Of a stretch of DNA of 64,000 nucleotides, positions 26,458 to 38,725 are shown in pieces (positions within the stretch are counted from its first letter, which is position 1; each line of letters starts with the position of its first letter). The notes under the pieces were generated by a model. The model worked only from the letters and a program-made list of their open reading frames with translations, did not search any database and was not told the origin of the DNA. Position numbers and translations under genes: made by a program. The DNA comes from Filosporella fistucella. Its lineage: Eukaryota > Ascomycota > Leotiomycetes > Helotiales. The stretch is from NCBI GenBank assembly GCA_030077755.1, contig JAQJZZ010000008.1, forward strand, positions 62,001-126,000. Direction: 5' to 3'.

Positions 26458-27849
26458 TTACGCCGTCATTTTAATAACTCCATCCGGGTTCTGCGGCTCT
26501 TGTTCGTAGATGACGGGAATCAACCCTTCAGCCTGTTGTAGAGCTCCAACCATATCATCCTTATTAAACAGAAACAATCCTTGAATAGCAGCCGTGCTAG
26601 TGTGCCTTGTTGGTTTTTTCGTCCCAGCGGCATCTGTAATCAGCCCAAGCTCTTCCAGCCTATTCAAGAACAGCTCCTTCCCTTCTCCAATTGTATCAAC
26701 ATCGCCATAAAATCTAGTCCACATCTCTCCAGCTTGATGTCTTGTAGCCTCGCCAATTCTCTCCATTACATCTACTCTGCCAGGTCTTATCAAGGCGTTG
26801 TCGAGCCTCTCGATATGATTTGTTGTTAAGAAAGCAATTCGCTCTTCTCCTGCAGCAACTCCATCCAAAGCATTCAACAAACCAGAGAACGTGACGGTTC
26901 CACCACCGTAGCCATCTGCATCGATTTGTCTCCTGTTTGCAAAAGCAGCATCTGCATCCTCTAGTAGCAGTATCGTCCTCGGGGGCAGCTTCGTCCACAA
27001 ATGCGCCAACTTGTCGTCCGTCATTCCTCTTTCGCTCAAGTTGATGATTGCAACATCGTAATCCAGATATCCAGCCAATGCTTGTATGAAAGAGCTTTTG
27101 CCGCTCCCTGGAGGTCCATGCAACATGTATCCCCGTCTGTATGGAATTCCTCGATCAACATACCACTGCTGCCGTGCTAAGAAATCTTGCACATCATGTA
27201 CAATCCTCTCTTTCACTCCCTTGTCCAATATCACAGACTCCAACGGCCGTTTTTTCCTAGGATCCCCTATTCTTGCCCATTCTGTTCCTCGAGCCGTCCA
27301 CATTATGGTTTTCCCTTCGTGAGCCGACAATGCCAATTGGTGCGCCTCCGCAAATACACTCTGGAAGATATCTCGATGTGCATACAGTGTTGTCAGCGTC
27401 ACAGTTTCGTGTGGCTCGCCCGTAGTCATATTCGAAGTGCTCTGTTTTTCTCGATTGACGACAATATACGCAGGCCCATGCTTCAAAATGTATCTGCTGT
27501 ATCCTGGCTGGAGCACAAATTGTGCACCAGCAGTTCGAGACTGGCCAACATTCCCCGCAGAGCTCATAGAAAGGTGATTGATTCGTGTCAATTTAGAGGC
27601 AATGAAGCCTTTCGAAGGAGGCTGTAACGATAACCACGCAAGAATCCATTGGTATACAGGGTCGCGTTTGCTGATTTCAACATTCACAAGAAGCCGTTGC
27701 TTTATGAGAGATGCGCCTCGAATAGTTGCACGCCTTGCAACAGCTGCTGCTGCTCCCAGACCAGCGAGACCGACGCCGCCGGCGAAAAGCGGGTTATTGA
27801 AGAGCGCATCGAGAGGGGGGAATGAAGTTGATGCTGCTGGATTGGACAT
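26458..27849 (-). CDS. bcs1: mitochondrial BCS1-type AAA ATPase
   Basis: Single exon, 463 residues from the ATG at 27849 (MSNPAASTSF). The longer frame to 27963 adds a stretch with no known equivalent and is rejected. Residues 20-45 form the membrane anchor (GGVGLAGLGAAAAVARRAT). The BCS1-specific N-terminal domain follows, with YQWILAWLS, LTTLYAHRDIF and YVDRGIPYRRGYMLHGPPGSGKSS, whose end is the Walker A. Walker B is TILLLEDADAAF; sensor 1 is AFLTTNH; the arginine-finger region is RPGRVDVME. BCS1 inserts the Rieske iron-sulfur protein into complex III of the inner mitochondrial membrane. Fungi also have BCS1 paralogues of unknown role; the good N-terminal match favours BCS1 itself or a close paralogue. 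Confidence 0.88.
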   Translation of the reverse strand: MSNPAASTSFPPLDALFNNPLFAGGVGLAGLGAAAAVARRATIRGASLIKQRLLVNVEISKRDPVYQWILAWLSLQPPSKGFIASKLTRINHLSMSSAGNVGQSRTAGAQFVLQPGYSRYILKHGPAYIVVNREKQSTSNMTTGEPHETVTLTTLYAHRDIFQSVFAEAHQLALSAHEGKTIMWTARGTEWARIGDPRKKRPLESVILDKGVKERIVHDVQDFLARQQWYVDRGIPYRRGYMLHGPPGSGKSSFIQALAGYLDYDVAIINLSERGMTDDKLAHLWTKLPPRTILLLEDADAAFANRRQIDADGYGGGTVTFSGLLNALDGVAAGEERIAFLTTNHIERLDNALIRPGRVDVMERIGEATRHQAGEMWTRFYGDVDTIGEGKELFLNRLEELGLITDAAGTKKPTRHTSTAAIQGLFLFNKDDMVGALQQAEGLIPVIYEQEPQNPDGVIKMTA

Positions 27850-28292
27850 TATTTGAATGTTGAATTGGGGGAGAAAAGTTTCCGGGGACGTTGAAGCCGC
27901 GACCCGACGCGATGTCACGGGCACCGGGCGGGTGTTGGAGGCACGATCCCTCCGCTCGCACATCCTTCACTTTACCACATTATTGTTCAGCAAGACCATG
28001 GGGATAGATAATTTGCCTTGCTGGCTTTTCCAGTGATAGCAGCGCTCCTCATGTGGGCTTGATGGTCATTGTGGCGACTTCATTTTGTGACGTTGTGGTC
28101 ACAATAATGCCACTGGTTATCGCATTTTCTGCGAGCACCTAGCACCTACTGGCTTCAGTATTGACCGTCTTGTTAAGTGCCAGTTAGCATATCAATCTCT
28201 GGCTCTAGCTCGTCCTATGTATGGTTTCGTTCTTATATTATCTATTATGATCCTAATAAAATATTCCAGAGACACCTAGCAAGAGTTTTGCA
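27850..28292. other. short intergenic region
   Basis: Upstream of BCS1 and downstream of the aldo-keto reductase gene; it contains the BCS1 promoter. Nothing further seen. Confidence 0.5.
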
Positions 28293-29433
28293 TCAATTAT
28301 TATCCAACTCAGGGCTGTTACCAAAGAGTGTAGCCATATAAGCCACAGGGTAACGAGTCCCCTTCGTTCCGCCAACACTGGCTATTGTGTTCCTAATCAA
28401 TTGCTCTTCATCCTTTGTCAACTTTACTCGCGCACTTTCTGCATTCTCCTGCAAATATTTGACATGTGTCGTGCCGGGGATGGGGATGAAGTCTAGAGGT
28501 ATCAAAATCGTGCGCGTGAGAAGAGAGGACCAATTAAACTTACCTTCCCCTTGAGCCAATATCCAAGCCAAAGTCAGTTGACCCGGTGTACACCCCTTTT
28601 CTTTAGCAATAGCGGAAATTGCGTCCACGACCTTCAAGTTGTCTGCGAAGTTCTTCTCTGAGAATCGAGGGAAATGTCTTCGCATATCTTTCGCATCCAA
28701 ATCACCGAGGCTTTTGATAGCACCAGTCATGAAACCTCGTCCCAGTGGGGAGTATGGAATGATACTAACACCAAATTCTCTCGCTGCTTTCAAGACACCA
28801 ATCTCTTCAGATTCGATATCGAGTGCAAATGGCGAGTATTCCATCTCGATGGCCGCCATTTGATGGACCTTGCTTGCCCTTCGCAAGGTTGAAGCAGAGC
28901 ACTCGGACAACCCAAGATAACGAATCTTCCCTTCATTTTTCAGTTCTACCATTGCCTCAATCGTCTTTTCAATTGGAGTTCTCGTGTCTACTCTATGCTG
29001 CATGTACAAGTCAATGTGATCAGTATTCAAACGCTCCAGACTGGCTTGGCAAGCTTCCTTGACATGTTCTGGTGTGCTGCACATAGCGTGTGCACCATCG
29101 ACGAGTTTTACTCCAAATTTGGTAACGAGAAAAATCTCATCACGTCGGCCAGTCTCTTTGAACCACCTTCCCAGAAGTTTCTCATTCGTAAATGGACCAT
29201 AGTAGTCGCTTGTCACCCAGAAATTCAGACCCTGTCAGAATGAGTATGTTTCTCATCGAGAATCGCAAAAATGGTGCTCCAAAGCATACCATATCGGCAG
29301 CAGCAGTGAGAACTTGGAGAGACTCCTCGTCATCTGGAGCAGTAGAGCGGACAATTGACATTCCCATACAACCTAGGCCAATGGCAGAGACGAAATCATC
29401 TCCAAGCTTGCGCTGCGGGAAATTGAAAGGCAT
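28293..29433 (-). CDS. aldo-keto reductase, YakC/Tas-like, 3 exons
   Basis: Exons 29433-29290, 29231-28544 and 28492-28293 give 343 residues. The start region RKLGDDFVSAIGLGCMGMS is the classic first strand of the TIM barrel. The tetrad is visible: Asp and Tyr in SDYYG, Lys in FLVTKFGVK, His in LYMQHRVD. Downstream are IRYLGLSECSASTLRRA, EYSPFALDIE, IIPYSPLGRGFMTG and the NADPH-binding segment IPIPGTTHVKYLQENAES. It should reduce carbonyls with NADPH. The second intron cannot be seen in the frame alone: reading through it inserts KFNWSSLLTRTI before the conserved IPIPGT. A cytosolic enzyme; its substrate is unknown and no gene partner is evident. Confidence 0.9.
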
Positions 29434-30024
29434 TGTTTGTATGGTAGAAAATATAATGATATTTCAAGATAGAGAGGCTTGCAATCTATGTTGAACTGTA
29501 GTGGTAGGCATCTAGCTGTTGAGATATATATCATGTTCTTTCAAACCGGGGCGGGAATTTGGACACCCGGAACACCGCACACCATCGCTCAATTTGGGGA
29601 TGGGTGGATATGGTACAAATTCAAGCGGCCGGAGAAAGGTGTTTATGTTTCTTAAGTCCTAACTCCAACAATCGTGCCCAAGTGTTGATGATGATGATGT
29701 CTGACGGAGGAACAAATCTGATTTAGAGATGATGTAGCTTTGCTCGGCACATCATCACATCAGAGAGGCGAACCGGCTTTTGCCCTGTGGAGCGCCGCTT
29801 GAAGCGGTCTCAATTCGGAGTCAAATAAGTCTCACTTTCAATGTCCAGAGCTGATGCACATCATCTTTATCACCGGATATTCTTGCGTAATCTTTGTACG
29901 GGGTGTTTGGGGACAGCATCGAAAGGTTCTTGGGTCCTGACAAGGTCCATATGCAGAAGGATTCGACTTCCCCGACTCTACTTTCAAACTTCGCAGAAAT
30001 TGTATCGGATACCTTTGGATGTAA
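29434..30024. other. intergenic region
   Basis: Promoter of the aldo-keto reductase gene and the 3' flank of the F-box remnant. A short GAT run lies near 29,690. Nothing else supported. Confidence 0.45.
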
Positions 30025-31661
30025 CTACATAGAAGACAAGGGAGCGTCTCGATATAGTATTCGAGCATCCTCGTCAAAATCCTTGACGATCCAAACCCAG
30101 CCAGGTGTAACAACATCAAACTTGAAAGAATTTGGAGCATCCGGGTACAAATAATCAGATATTTGCTCCATAGCAGCGATCCTTACACCTTTCTTGGGGT
30201 AGCATTGTCGAATAATGAGTTCTGGCCGATGTAAATTCCAGATTCCATTAGCTGCAAGAACGAGGTTCCTCTTAATCTGAACAAGAGGCGTCTCGTATAT
30301 GCACTCGCCTGCCGGAAATAAGTCGATTTCAAGTCTATCTTCCAAATATTCGGTAGGTTCGAAAACATCCCGTAGAGTGGAACTGTGTCAACGTGTAGAT
30401 TTGCCAAGCTTAAATGTGTCAAGTAAGGGAATGACTACGCGTATGGAGCGGGAAAAATGTCATCTACATTACCCTAAAGTCAGCATCACGGGCTTCGCGT
30501 CTCTCAAAGTTGGCACGGAATGTCAGCTGTCGCAGGCACCTCAGCCTGCGTAGAGCGTTCTTCAACATGGCATTCTCGAATACGTTGAAGGGTGGAAAAA
30601 CTTGAACACCTGGGAAGTTGAGAGCCAGATCAACTCTCGTTAAGTGAAGTGTGTCGTAGAGATGTGATGTGTTCGTGTATTCGAGGTTGGGAAAGTTGAA
30701 CAATTGGTAACAAATCCCTGTCATGTCGAGCTTGACGACGATGATGAACTCTTCGATTCGACAATGTTGTACAGCTGCCAGTACTTCAGAGGCGACGGTA
30801 CTATAACCCTTCCATCTATCATGAAGAGGTCGCTCATACCATGGAGTCTCGAAAACAAGCTGTTCGATGAACCCCCCCTCCTCAAATAGGCTGGATCGAT
30901 AAGCCTTCCCTGAGGCCCAACCAAGCCATGGCCATAGAACCGGCATGAGAAAGCCAGGTGGCAGTAACCTGAAGAATGGTATTTCGTATGTTGGGTAGAG
31001 GAATGATGGCCTTCAAACAACACTAGACAAGGTAATTCTCTTGAGGTTTGGTAGTGACTTTAAAGCTAGTCTCAACCCCTCGTTATGCTCGCCAGTCCAA
31101 AGAATTACTTGCTATTCATTGTAAAATAGTCGATACATCTCGAATGCTTGCCATGGGCGAATCCATGGTCCCCCCCCCCCCCCCCCGACAAGCCTTTAGT
31201 TCTCATAGTGTTCAAAGGTGGCAGTCAGGATCTTTGTAAAAATTCGGAATACCGTTTGCATACAGGCACTTCTCATCTTAAACTCCATGAGACTCTTCGA
31301 AAAAATCATCGAAGTGTTTGTGGCCGTCATAGAAAATCAAGCCTCGCATAGGATCAACTTCGGATGCTCTGGGATAAACGTTATGATCATTCCGATCAAG
31401 AGGCATGCCCAGTTCGAAGTCGCGTAGACGTGAATCACCCCAGATGATTTCTGTCACCATGGGATTCAATGATGGATGTGCGATGATGCTCCTGGCAGCG
31501 GATAAATTGGCACGGTTTGCAGAGATGAAAATGCGCTTAATGCAAAGTTTTGCGACAACATGAAGACGTTTTGCAACGAGGCGGAGAGATCTGATATCCT
31601 TTCGGCCTAAATAGGACACTATTACTGCGAGAAGCTCGTTTGGAGGGTCGGGGAGCAGCAT
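30025..31661 (-). pseudogene. decayed F-box / leucine-rich-type protein gene
   Basis: The N-terminus starts at 31661 with an F-box-like module (LLPDPPNELLAVIVSYLGRKDIRSL) and continues to FDDFFEESHG, where TAA stops it; skipping one base restores MRSACMQTVFRIFTKILTATFEHYEN. A run of 17 C follows at 31170-31186. Further on, LRLALKSLPNLKRITLSSVV is followed by an in-frame TGA, then the reading continues RPSFLYPTYEIPFFRLLPPG and on to RRLRCLRQLTF. A final part, 30345-30025 (DRLEIDLFPAGECIYETP), cannot be spliced in phase. The sum is one F-box gene with at least two stops and frame changes. F-box proteins of this type recruit targets to SCF ubiquitin ligases; this copy probably does not work. Confidence 0.7.
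31170..31186 (+). repeat. homopolymer run of 17 C
   Basis: Seventeen consecutive C on the plus strand, inside the F-box remnant. Such a run is rare in this sequence and prone to slippage, so its length may be unreliable in the assembly. Confidence 0.95.
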
Positions 31662-33939
31662 CGTGATATCGTGCCCGTGGTGAATGAGACTTGCGGCGAT
31701 GTCGTGGAGAAGCGGTAAAATTGTACATTCGGAACGAGAGAAGTGACGAAGAGGACGGGGAAAACAGCAGAAGAGAAGCTGGCATGCGGGTATCCGGTTA
31801 TGGTGCCAATCATAGAGCAAGAAAGGAGGGAAGCGAGTAGGAAAAGAAAAAGGGGGAGCCATGCCAAGAACAGGAAAAGAAACAATCGTAAACCATACAG
31901 GATTCTAGGGAAATGTCTCGGAATAAAAAAAATAGAGCACGAGCAAATCATTAATGGCCTATAGTATTTTCTGAAATAGCAAGCTAGCTTGAAAAGACGG
32001 GTTGCAGAGGGCGGAAATGTAAAGATGGAAGATATGGCTGCCAAATATGATAACCTTCCTGATAAATTAGGTTAAACATCCGCAATGATATCTTACTGAG
32101 ACAACAGCCAATGAACATGATACCATAATGTCTAGATAAGAGTCTGACTACAGGAAAGAGGAAGGAGAAGGAAATGCTAGTTGTGCAAATGATCCAATCA
32201 AGAAGTCAAGATCTTAGCGCTGACGAACTTTTTCGGTAGAAAGTAGACGGTGTCACAAAAGTATAGACTTCTTGACGAATTTTTTGACATATTCGTCCTT
32301 GGAATACATCGTTCACTATGAAGGTGATATCCAGTCTTTTAAATTGTTCGGAATAACGTTATAGCTTAACACCATGGAATTTACAGAGAAAGAAATATCA
32401 AAATCTGGCTATTGGTTGATACTACTACAATTCAAGGCAACCACTCAAAACATACATACGGATCCATCTCCGAAGTGGGCTTCCACCACTCAGCCTGAGG
32501 ATCAAATTTAACTTCAGCCCCTCTCCGGCTTTGATAAGCAAACAACCTCATTACGAAACAGTCACCAAAAACTGTGGCCGCACCGACGGACCAAAATCCC
32601 ACTGCATCGATGGCGTTCGGCTGACGGGCAGACTCAAGACTCCAGCGGAAATCCGCTCAATGATCTGCAGCATTCAACTGAACTACGGTATTCCGTAGTA
32701 CAGCTGCAACCTCAGATTAACTGGCCAGAGAAGCAACCACCACAAACGCAGGCTGAAACTGTGCAGCAGAGTACAGATTTATAAAGCAGATGTATAAATA
32801 ATTTTCTCTTACAAAGAATTATTACAGGTTTTAGGGGAGGTAATTGATCGCTTTGTATCGAGTAGACGGCTTGCAGGCACGGCTACAGGCTCGGGCTGTC
32901 CTATCCGAGATGACCACGTCCCGAAGCATGAATTGCCGCAGGTTGGAGGTCATGAACTGGGCAGCTATGAGCAGGAAAAGATCAACCGTTTCGAGACCAT
33001 GGTCGATACAGGATTTAATCTCGCTGTCTCCGTATCACACTATCTTAACCTAATATACCAGGATTTATGAACGAGAGCGAGAATTACGCTTCACTCTTTC
33101 AGATGAGATCTTACTACCTCCATCCCAAGAGATATATCCATTTTCAATCATAAATGCCTCCAAATCAAGATACCGCTCCTAAACCTCATATCCAAACACC
33201 GGGAGTATCTCCTCATCAAGCCTAGCCATATCCAAGAGGAAACGGTACCGCCTTACCCGTCCCCGCCCCAGCGTGCACCAACTCACGATCTCACTCCCAT
33301 CACAACCTCTTAGCGTCCGCTCCAGCATCCGCCTGTCATCCCCGTCACTTTTCCCTCTGCTGATAGGGTAAAAGGTACGAGTTCTTGATTGTGCCGCACG
33401 CTTCGCAGGCCGGGAGAACGCCCAAGACACATGCTTAATTCCCTCTTCGCTTGCTCTCTTATCCGAACCCGAAGACTTCTCACTCCGCTTGGAGTGGCAG
33501 ACAGGCGCTTAATTGCTAGGATCAGGAGGATGCTAGGGTCAAGAGGTGTAGACTACGATGCAGCCTATAAGAGAGAGGGAGAGGGGCTAGGGAATAAGGA
33601 GTGACAGCCTTATGGGAACCTTATGGCTGTTCTGGGAGGGGAGGGAAGAGGCAGTGGATGATTTAGTCAGCGGCGATAAAAATACCTGTTGCTTTGTGGA
33701 TAGGGCTCAGGCTTCGGCTGCGTGACGGCGAGGGAGCTACTTGAATTAGAGGTTCTCTCGATGGCCAGAGGTTCTGGAAGGAGATGTTGTTTCTTGTTGG
33801 AAATGTTTATCGGTATTTAAATTCTCTATCCGACCATTGCATTGCTTTTAGGGAGAAAGTTGAGTATTCTGTTGGAATTCGACACACTTTTCTTGGGTTC
33901 CCCTGAGGTTCGCTTAGAGAGTGAGTCGATTTAGGGACG
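31662..33939. other. 2.3-kb intergenic stretch, no gene supported
   Basis: Between the divergent F-box remnant and the Zn2Cys6 gene. A GC-richer block at about 33,180-33,600 gives overlapping frames on both strands (minus strand RGRVRRYRFLLDMARLDEEI) but no domain or splice-consistent model. Possibly an old remnant. Confidence 0.4.
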
Positions 33940-35814
33940 ATGGGAGGGACTTCAGTTACTTCGGAGACATCGACCGGTTCTCCGGGTGCTGGATCGAGTA
34001 GTGAAGTGAAGAAGATTAGAGGAAGGAGAAGTACGAAGAGAAGTAGAACAGGGTGCTTGACTTGCAAGTAAGTCCTCTCTCCAGCTCTTTCCTTCCCTTT
34101 GCTCTCCCCCTTCTCTTCCTCTTCCTCTTTCATCTTGACAGTCGACCAACACAACGAATTCAGATTCAGAAAAGTAAAATGCGACGAGCAAAAACCAGAA
34201 TGTAATCGCTGCATCGCCTTCGGTATCGGCTGCGACGGCTATGAGAAGCCACGCTCACAGAAGAAAACCACCGTCCTTCCTCTCCTTCCCTTAACTATCA
34301 AAGCACCCTTACTCCCCGCTCCACCAACCCTTTCTTTCGATAGCCGGATTCAACAAACCTATTATCACCATTTCCGGACACAGACAGCATCGGAACTAGG
34401 AAATTCGTTCGAAAACTCGTTCTGGAATCATTTGATCCTGCAAGCTTGTCATGAAGAGTATTTTGTCCTACAGGCTGTAACTGCCTTGGGAGCCTTTAGT
34501 ACCTTTCTCCTTGTCTCCAGTGCCGGCAACCAGGATCCGATATTGAGAGTCATAGCCGGAAGACATTCTGATTTTGCGTTTGAGCAGTACCAAAAAGCTT
34601 TATCGACAGTACGTGGATCATTGAATGGGGGCCGAGATCCCAGGAAAGCACTTATTGCCTCTATCCTGGTTTGTTCTTTTGAGGGCTTGGTCGGCAATAC
34701 AGGAACAGCGTTGGCGCATGCGCAAAGTGGACAGAAACTGCTTGACGAATGGATGGTAGAGTGCTCGTTTGGTGGGACTAGGGAGGCACAGACTGAAGAG
34801 CAGTTGATGCAGGTATCGAGGTTCTTTGATGCGCAGATAATGGGGTTTTGTGGTGAAGAGAATGGAGGGATGGCACAGCTCCATTACTTAGGCCATGAGA
34901 CGATTCAGGCCCTTCCTTCTTCATTCAAAGACATCTCCGAGACACGGTACCATTTCGACAGCCTTGCTCGCCAGATAGTACCTTTCATATCGACGGCATC
35001 CTCGTCCGTACACCCTCAGCAGTCTCTCTTTCTCCAACACGATCCGAACATCGACCCTTTCCTCTTCACCCCTCCTCTTCCACAAACAAATCTACCTTCC
35101 CTCCGCATCCAACAAGCCACTCATATTCAAACCCTCGAGCGCTGGCGCTCCATCTACAACGATCTCTACTCCCGCACCAAGAGATCCTCAAACCGACAAG
35201 TCGTCCTCGAAGCACACACTCTCCAACTGCGATACCTAAGTACCTCTCTATCCCTCTCCGGCTGTCTGGATACGAATAATTGCACCTACGATCAACACTT
35301 CTCTCTTTTCCACGAGATGGTTTCTCTTTCTAGAGAGATCTTGCGACTTCGCAAAACACTGTCGCAAGAACAGACTGATTTCTCGTTTGAGATTGATATT
35401 TTGCCTGCTTTGCATATCATGGCTATTTGTTGTCGCGAAAGAGGTATAAGGAGTGAAGCACTTGCTATGATGAGCTGGGAGGGGGTGAACGAGGGGCGAT
35501 GGGATAGTAGTGTTGTAGCGGAGATGGATAGTGTTGTCATTGGTGTCGAGGAGGAAGGTGTTGAGACTGGTTTTATACCTGAAGAGAAGAGGATAAGAGT
35601 CTTGGGTGTGACGATGAAAGTTGGGATGCCATTTGCTAGTCTTGAATTTATGAGAGGTAGTAAGAGGACCGGAGAGGAATATGGGGAGAGACTTGTTGCA
35701 ATGCCTGTATCCACAGAGGGAATGGGGATGAGCGGGGATGGGATAGAGATGTCGAGTAGCGTACCTGTGTTCATGAGTGATAATATATATGGGATGGGGG
35801 AATTGGAGATTTGA
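33940..35814 (+). CDS. Zn2Cys6 transcription factor, 592 aa
   Basis: Exons 33940-34067 and 34164-35814, separated by a 96-nt intron that splits the zinc cluster. The first exon encodes GRRSTKRSRTGCLTCK. The second starts FRKVKCDEQKPECNRC and ends the cluster with IAFGIGC, so all six cysteines are restored (C-x2-C-x6-C-x6-C-x2-C-x6-C). Starting at 34099 would lose half of the DNA-binding domain. The rest is a fungal-specific transcription-factor domain (FYHHFRTQTASELG region, AVTALGAFSTFLLV, FAFEQYQKALSTV, LIASILVCSFEGLVGN). This places it with the short C6 regulators that carry a DUF3468-like (Fungal_trans_2) domain. Targets unknown. It converges with the S9 peptidase gene, 290 bases downstream. 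Confidence 0.9.
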
Positions 35815-36103
35815 ATGGTAATACCAGTGATGAAGGAGTATATGATGGGAGAATACAATAACATAAGCATACAAATCCAAGAATTCAAAACACTATGTAA
35901 GAAACACCGTGAGATGCAAAATGATGCAAAAGATGTACAAGACTCAAGTGATTCAGAATATCCAAGGGGCAAGCCGAACTTTAATAGACATATTAAAACC
36001 CAACAACTATTTTCGAACCCGATAGCAGGGATTCCGTTGGCTCAACCGTTTCGGGGCGTAATACTGACCAACTGCACGTGACGTCCGAACACGACCAAGC
36101 CAA

Positions 36104-38251
36104 TCACAATAAGGTTCTTTCCCACAGCCCTTGCTCCTCTTCAATGGCTCTCTTGATGTTTTCCTGCATCTTAAATCCGTGTCCCTCGTTCTTAAAAACC
36201 ACTAATGTCACATCCCGCTTCTCTTCTTTCAGGATGCGTTCCATTTCCTCGGCTTGCGCTAATGGAACAACCATGTCGATGTCTCCTTGAAGCAAGACTA
36301 ATGGACGTTCGATATTCTTTGCATGAAAACAGGGACTTCGATCATAGTATATTTTCTCTTGTTCAGCTTCGGGTGTTCCTTCTGGGAAAAGTAGGGCGAA
36401 TAGGTACTGCGACTCAAATTTGTGAGTGTCTGCCGCGAGGGACTTGAGGTTCCCGACACCGTACAGACTGCATCCTGCAGCGAATGATTTGGGAAATGTG
36501 CACATGGCTTGGAGAGTGGTATATCCTCCTGCACTACCTCCCGTGATGCCGACTTTGGAACCATCAATCAGGCCTTTGCTAGAAAGATAATCGATGCAAG
36601 AGACAGTGTCTTCACAGTCCTTCAATCCCCAGTTGTAATCAAGTTCTGCACGGTATTTTCGTCCATACCCTGTGGACCCTGCATAATTGATGTAGCAATA
36701 GGCATAACCGCGAGAAGTGTAGTATTGCGCACCAAGTGAAAGTCCAGGCGTGACATGCGAGGTTGGGCCGCCATGGATACTGACGATCATAGGTGGTTTG
36801 GTTCCTGGTTCTGCTTCAAAATCGGGGTTTTGAGGCGGGATGTATATTGCATAGGAGCTCGAGTTGAGATCTGCGCCGTGAGTTCGTGGGAACTCAATTG
36901 ATTCTGCTTTGGAGAGATAGGCTGTTGAAATGTCTGCCGCGCTTGAGCTCTTGAGCATTTTCTTTCCAGCCGCATTTGTGACTTCGATGTAATAGAGAGC
37001 AATTGGAGCATCAAGAGTGCCTCCAATGACAGCAACTGATTTATCTGATACTTTCTTAAGAGCACATCCAGGGACGTTGACAATGCCAACATCAAGTTCG
37101 GTTGCGGTCTTTGTGTCCAGATCATAGAGCAGAAATCCAGTTGTGGCTTTTCTGGTATACACAACAACCAGTTGACTATCGTTTAACGATATGTAGTTAT
37201 TACTGTTCATATTAAGCATCATGATCAGTAGAGAACAGAAATACTCACCATCCGAGGATAAACTCATTGCCTCCAAATTCAACATCTGTGTACCCATGCA
37301 TCACAAGTTGGTCGACAACCTTGAAATTAAATCGATACAGCTGCCAAAATCCGGTTCGATCACTGCAAAAAAGTAGCGATCCATCAGTATGCCATTTTGG
37401 CTGGCAGATACTTTCCTCTCTCGCCTTTCCCGCAATCTTGGTAGCATTCGTGACCTTTCTGTCCTCCCACGCAGCGACATACAATTCTGATCCAGTCCAA
37501 GGCATATCTGGATGATTCCATTGCAGCCATGATAATTTCGTCCCATCAGGATTCCATTTCGGATGACTGTAAAAATCGGCTCCCTCCACCACAATCTTTG
37601 CTGTCTTGGATGCGACATCAATCAGGGCAATCCGATTAATTACTTCGCTGCCCGTATGGTCTTCCTGAACAGCGACCATGAGTCCATGATCAGTTGGGTG
37701 GATATCGAAGTTCGCATATCGCATTTTCTCATCGCCTTTGATAATCTCGGTCACCTCGTGATCCCTCGACAAGCTGAAAACACCGCTAGTGGCGAAATCG
37801 GTGAAAACGATGCTTCCATCAGGAGTGACTTGGGCTGCAGCGCCACCATACTCGTGCACTTTGCTGCGAACATTGTATTCTTTTGGCAGAATATCGGTGC
37901 TTTTGCCGTCTTTGAATTGCACGATGGAGACGCGCCCCTTTTCGGCGGGTCGCCCTTCAAGAAGGTAGATTGATGCGGTTGAGGGCTAGGATGGTCAGTT
38001 TGTTTGTGATACCGATAAGTGGGGGATATTACATTTGTGTGTACTTCCGCGAACGATAGATTGCTTCCTGATACGATCTCTTTTGATATAGGACTTGTCC
38101 ATCTGCCATACGGCGCGATCTTAGGGGCCATTGGAAGAGGCGTGTATTGTCGCAATTGAGATGAATTGATAAAAACTTGTCTTGGTATCAGAAATGTTAA
38201 GAGTCGTACAGGACGTAAGCACGACCTAGATACTCTAGGCAAAGTGTACAT
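36104..38251 (-). CDS. S9 family serine peptidase (acylaminoacyl-peptidase / prolyl oligopeptidase-like)
   Basis: Exons 38251-38033, 37985-37249 and 37202-36104 give 684 residues. The N-terminal half is a beta-propeller (repeats such as HEYGGAAAQVTPDGSIVFTD, DFYSHPKWNPDGTKLSWLQW and PKWHTDGSLLFCSD). The C-terminal alpha/beta-hydrolase domain has SIHGGPTSH, the nucleophile elbow ITGGSAGGYTT (Ser), QGDIDMVVP (Asp) and NEGHGF (His), so the triad is complete. It should cleave short peptides or acylated N-termini. From 38251 the first 40 residues are Arg/Ser/Leu-rich without acidic residues, like a mitochondrial presequence; an internal ATG at 38131 (MAPKIAPYG) would give a cytosolic form. Both starts may be used. 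Confidence 0.9.
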
Positions 38252-38725
38252 CTGCCTTGGTCACTGATACTCCGAGTTGACAGGTGTTGATCTTTGGTGC
38301 TTACCTACGGCGAGACGTTACAGGCTAGTCTTAAAATGACCCCGCCATATCCTAAACAGGCAGGTGGGGTTTTCTCTTGGTAGCAAAAAATGGATGCAGT
38401 CTATTTGATGGGTAATGACGGCTTTGCGTAAATGAACATTATGAAGATATATAGTTGCACATTTCCCCACCGTGTAACGTACGTCTGCTCTTTGGTATGC
38501 GGCGTACCGTGGTTTCTCGCCGGATTCAAATGATAGCAAGCCCAATGGATTCGCATTGAGCCAGACTTCAAATGGTGAGCCGGAATAGTTGATTCTCCAA
38601 GCTTTGAAAGTTCACATATTCGGCAACAGAGCTAGGCACAGCTACCAATAGCGGTGACGGCGAATGGCATCTACTGATTGTCCCAATTCCTTTTGTCTTT
38701 GCCAAATTCCTGCCAACCTCCCACT
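38252..38725. other. intergenic region
   Basis: Contains the promoter of the S9 peptidase gene and the 3' flank of the RBR ligase gene. Nothing else seen. Confidence 0.45.

Noticed and set aside
33179..33604. GC-richer block with overlapping frames on both strands
   Set aside because: No splice-consistent model and no domain; recorded only as an unexplained stretch.
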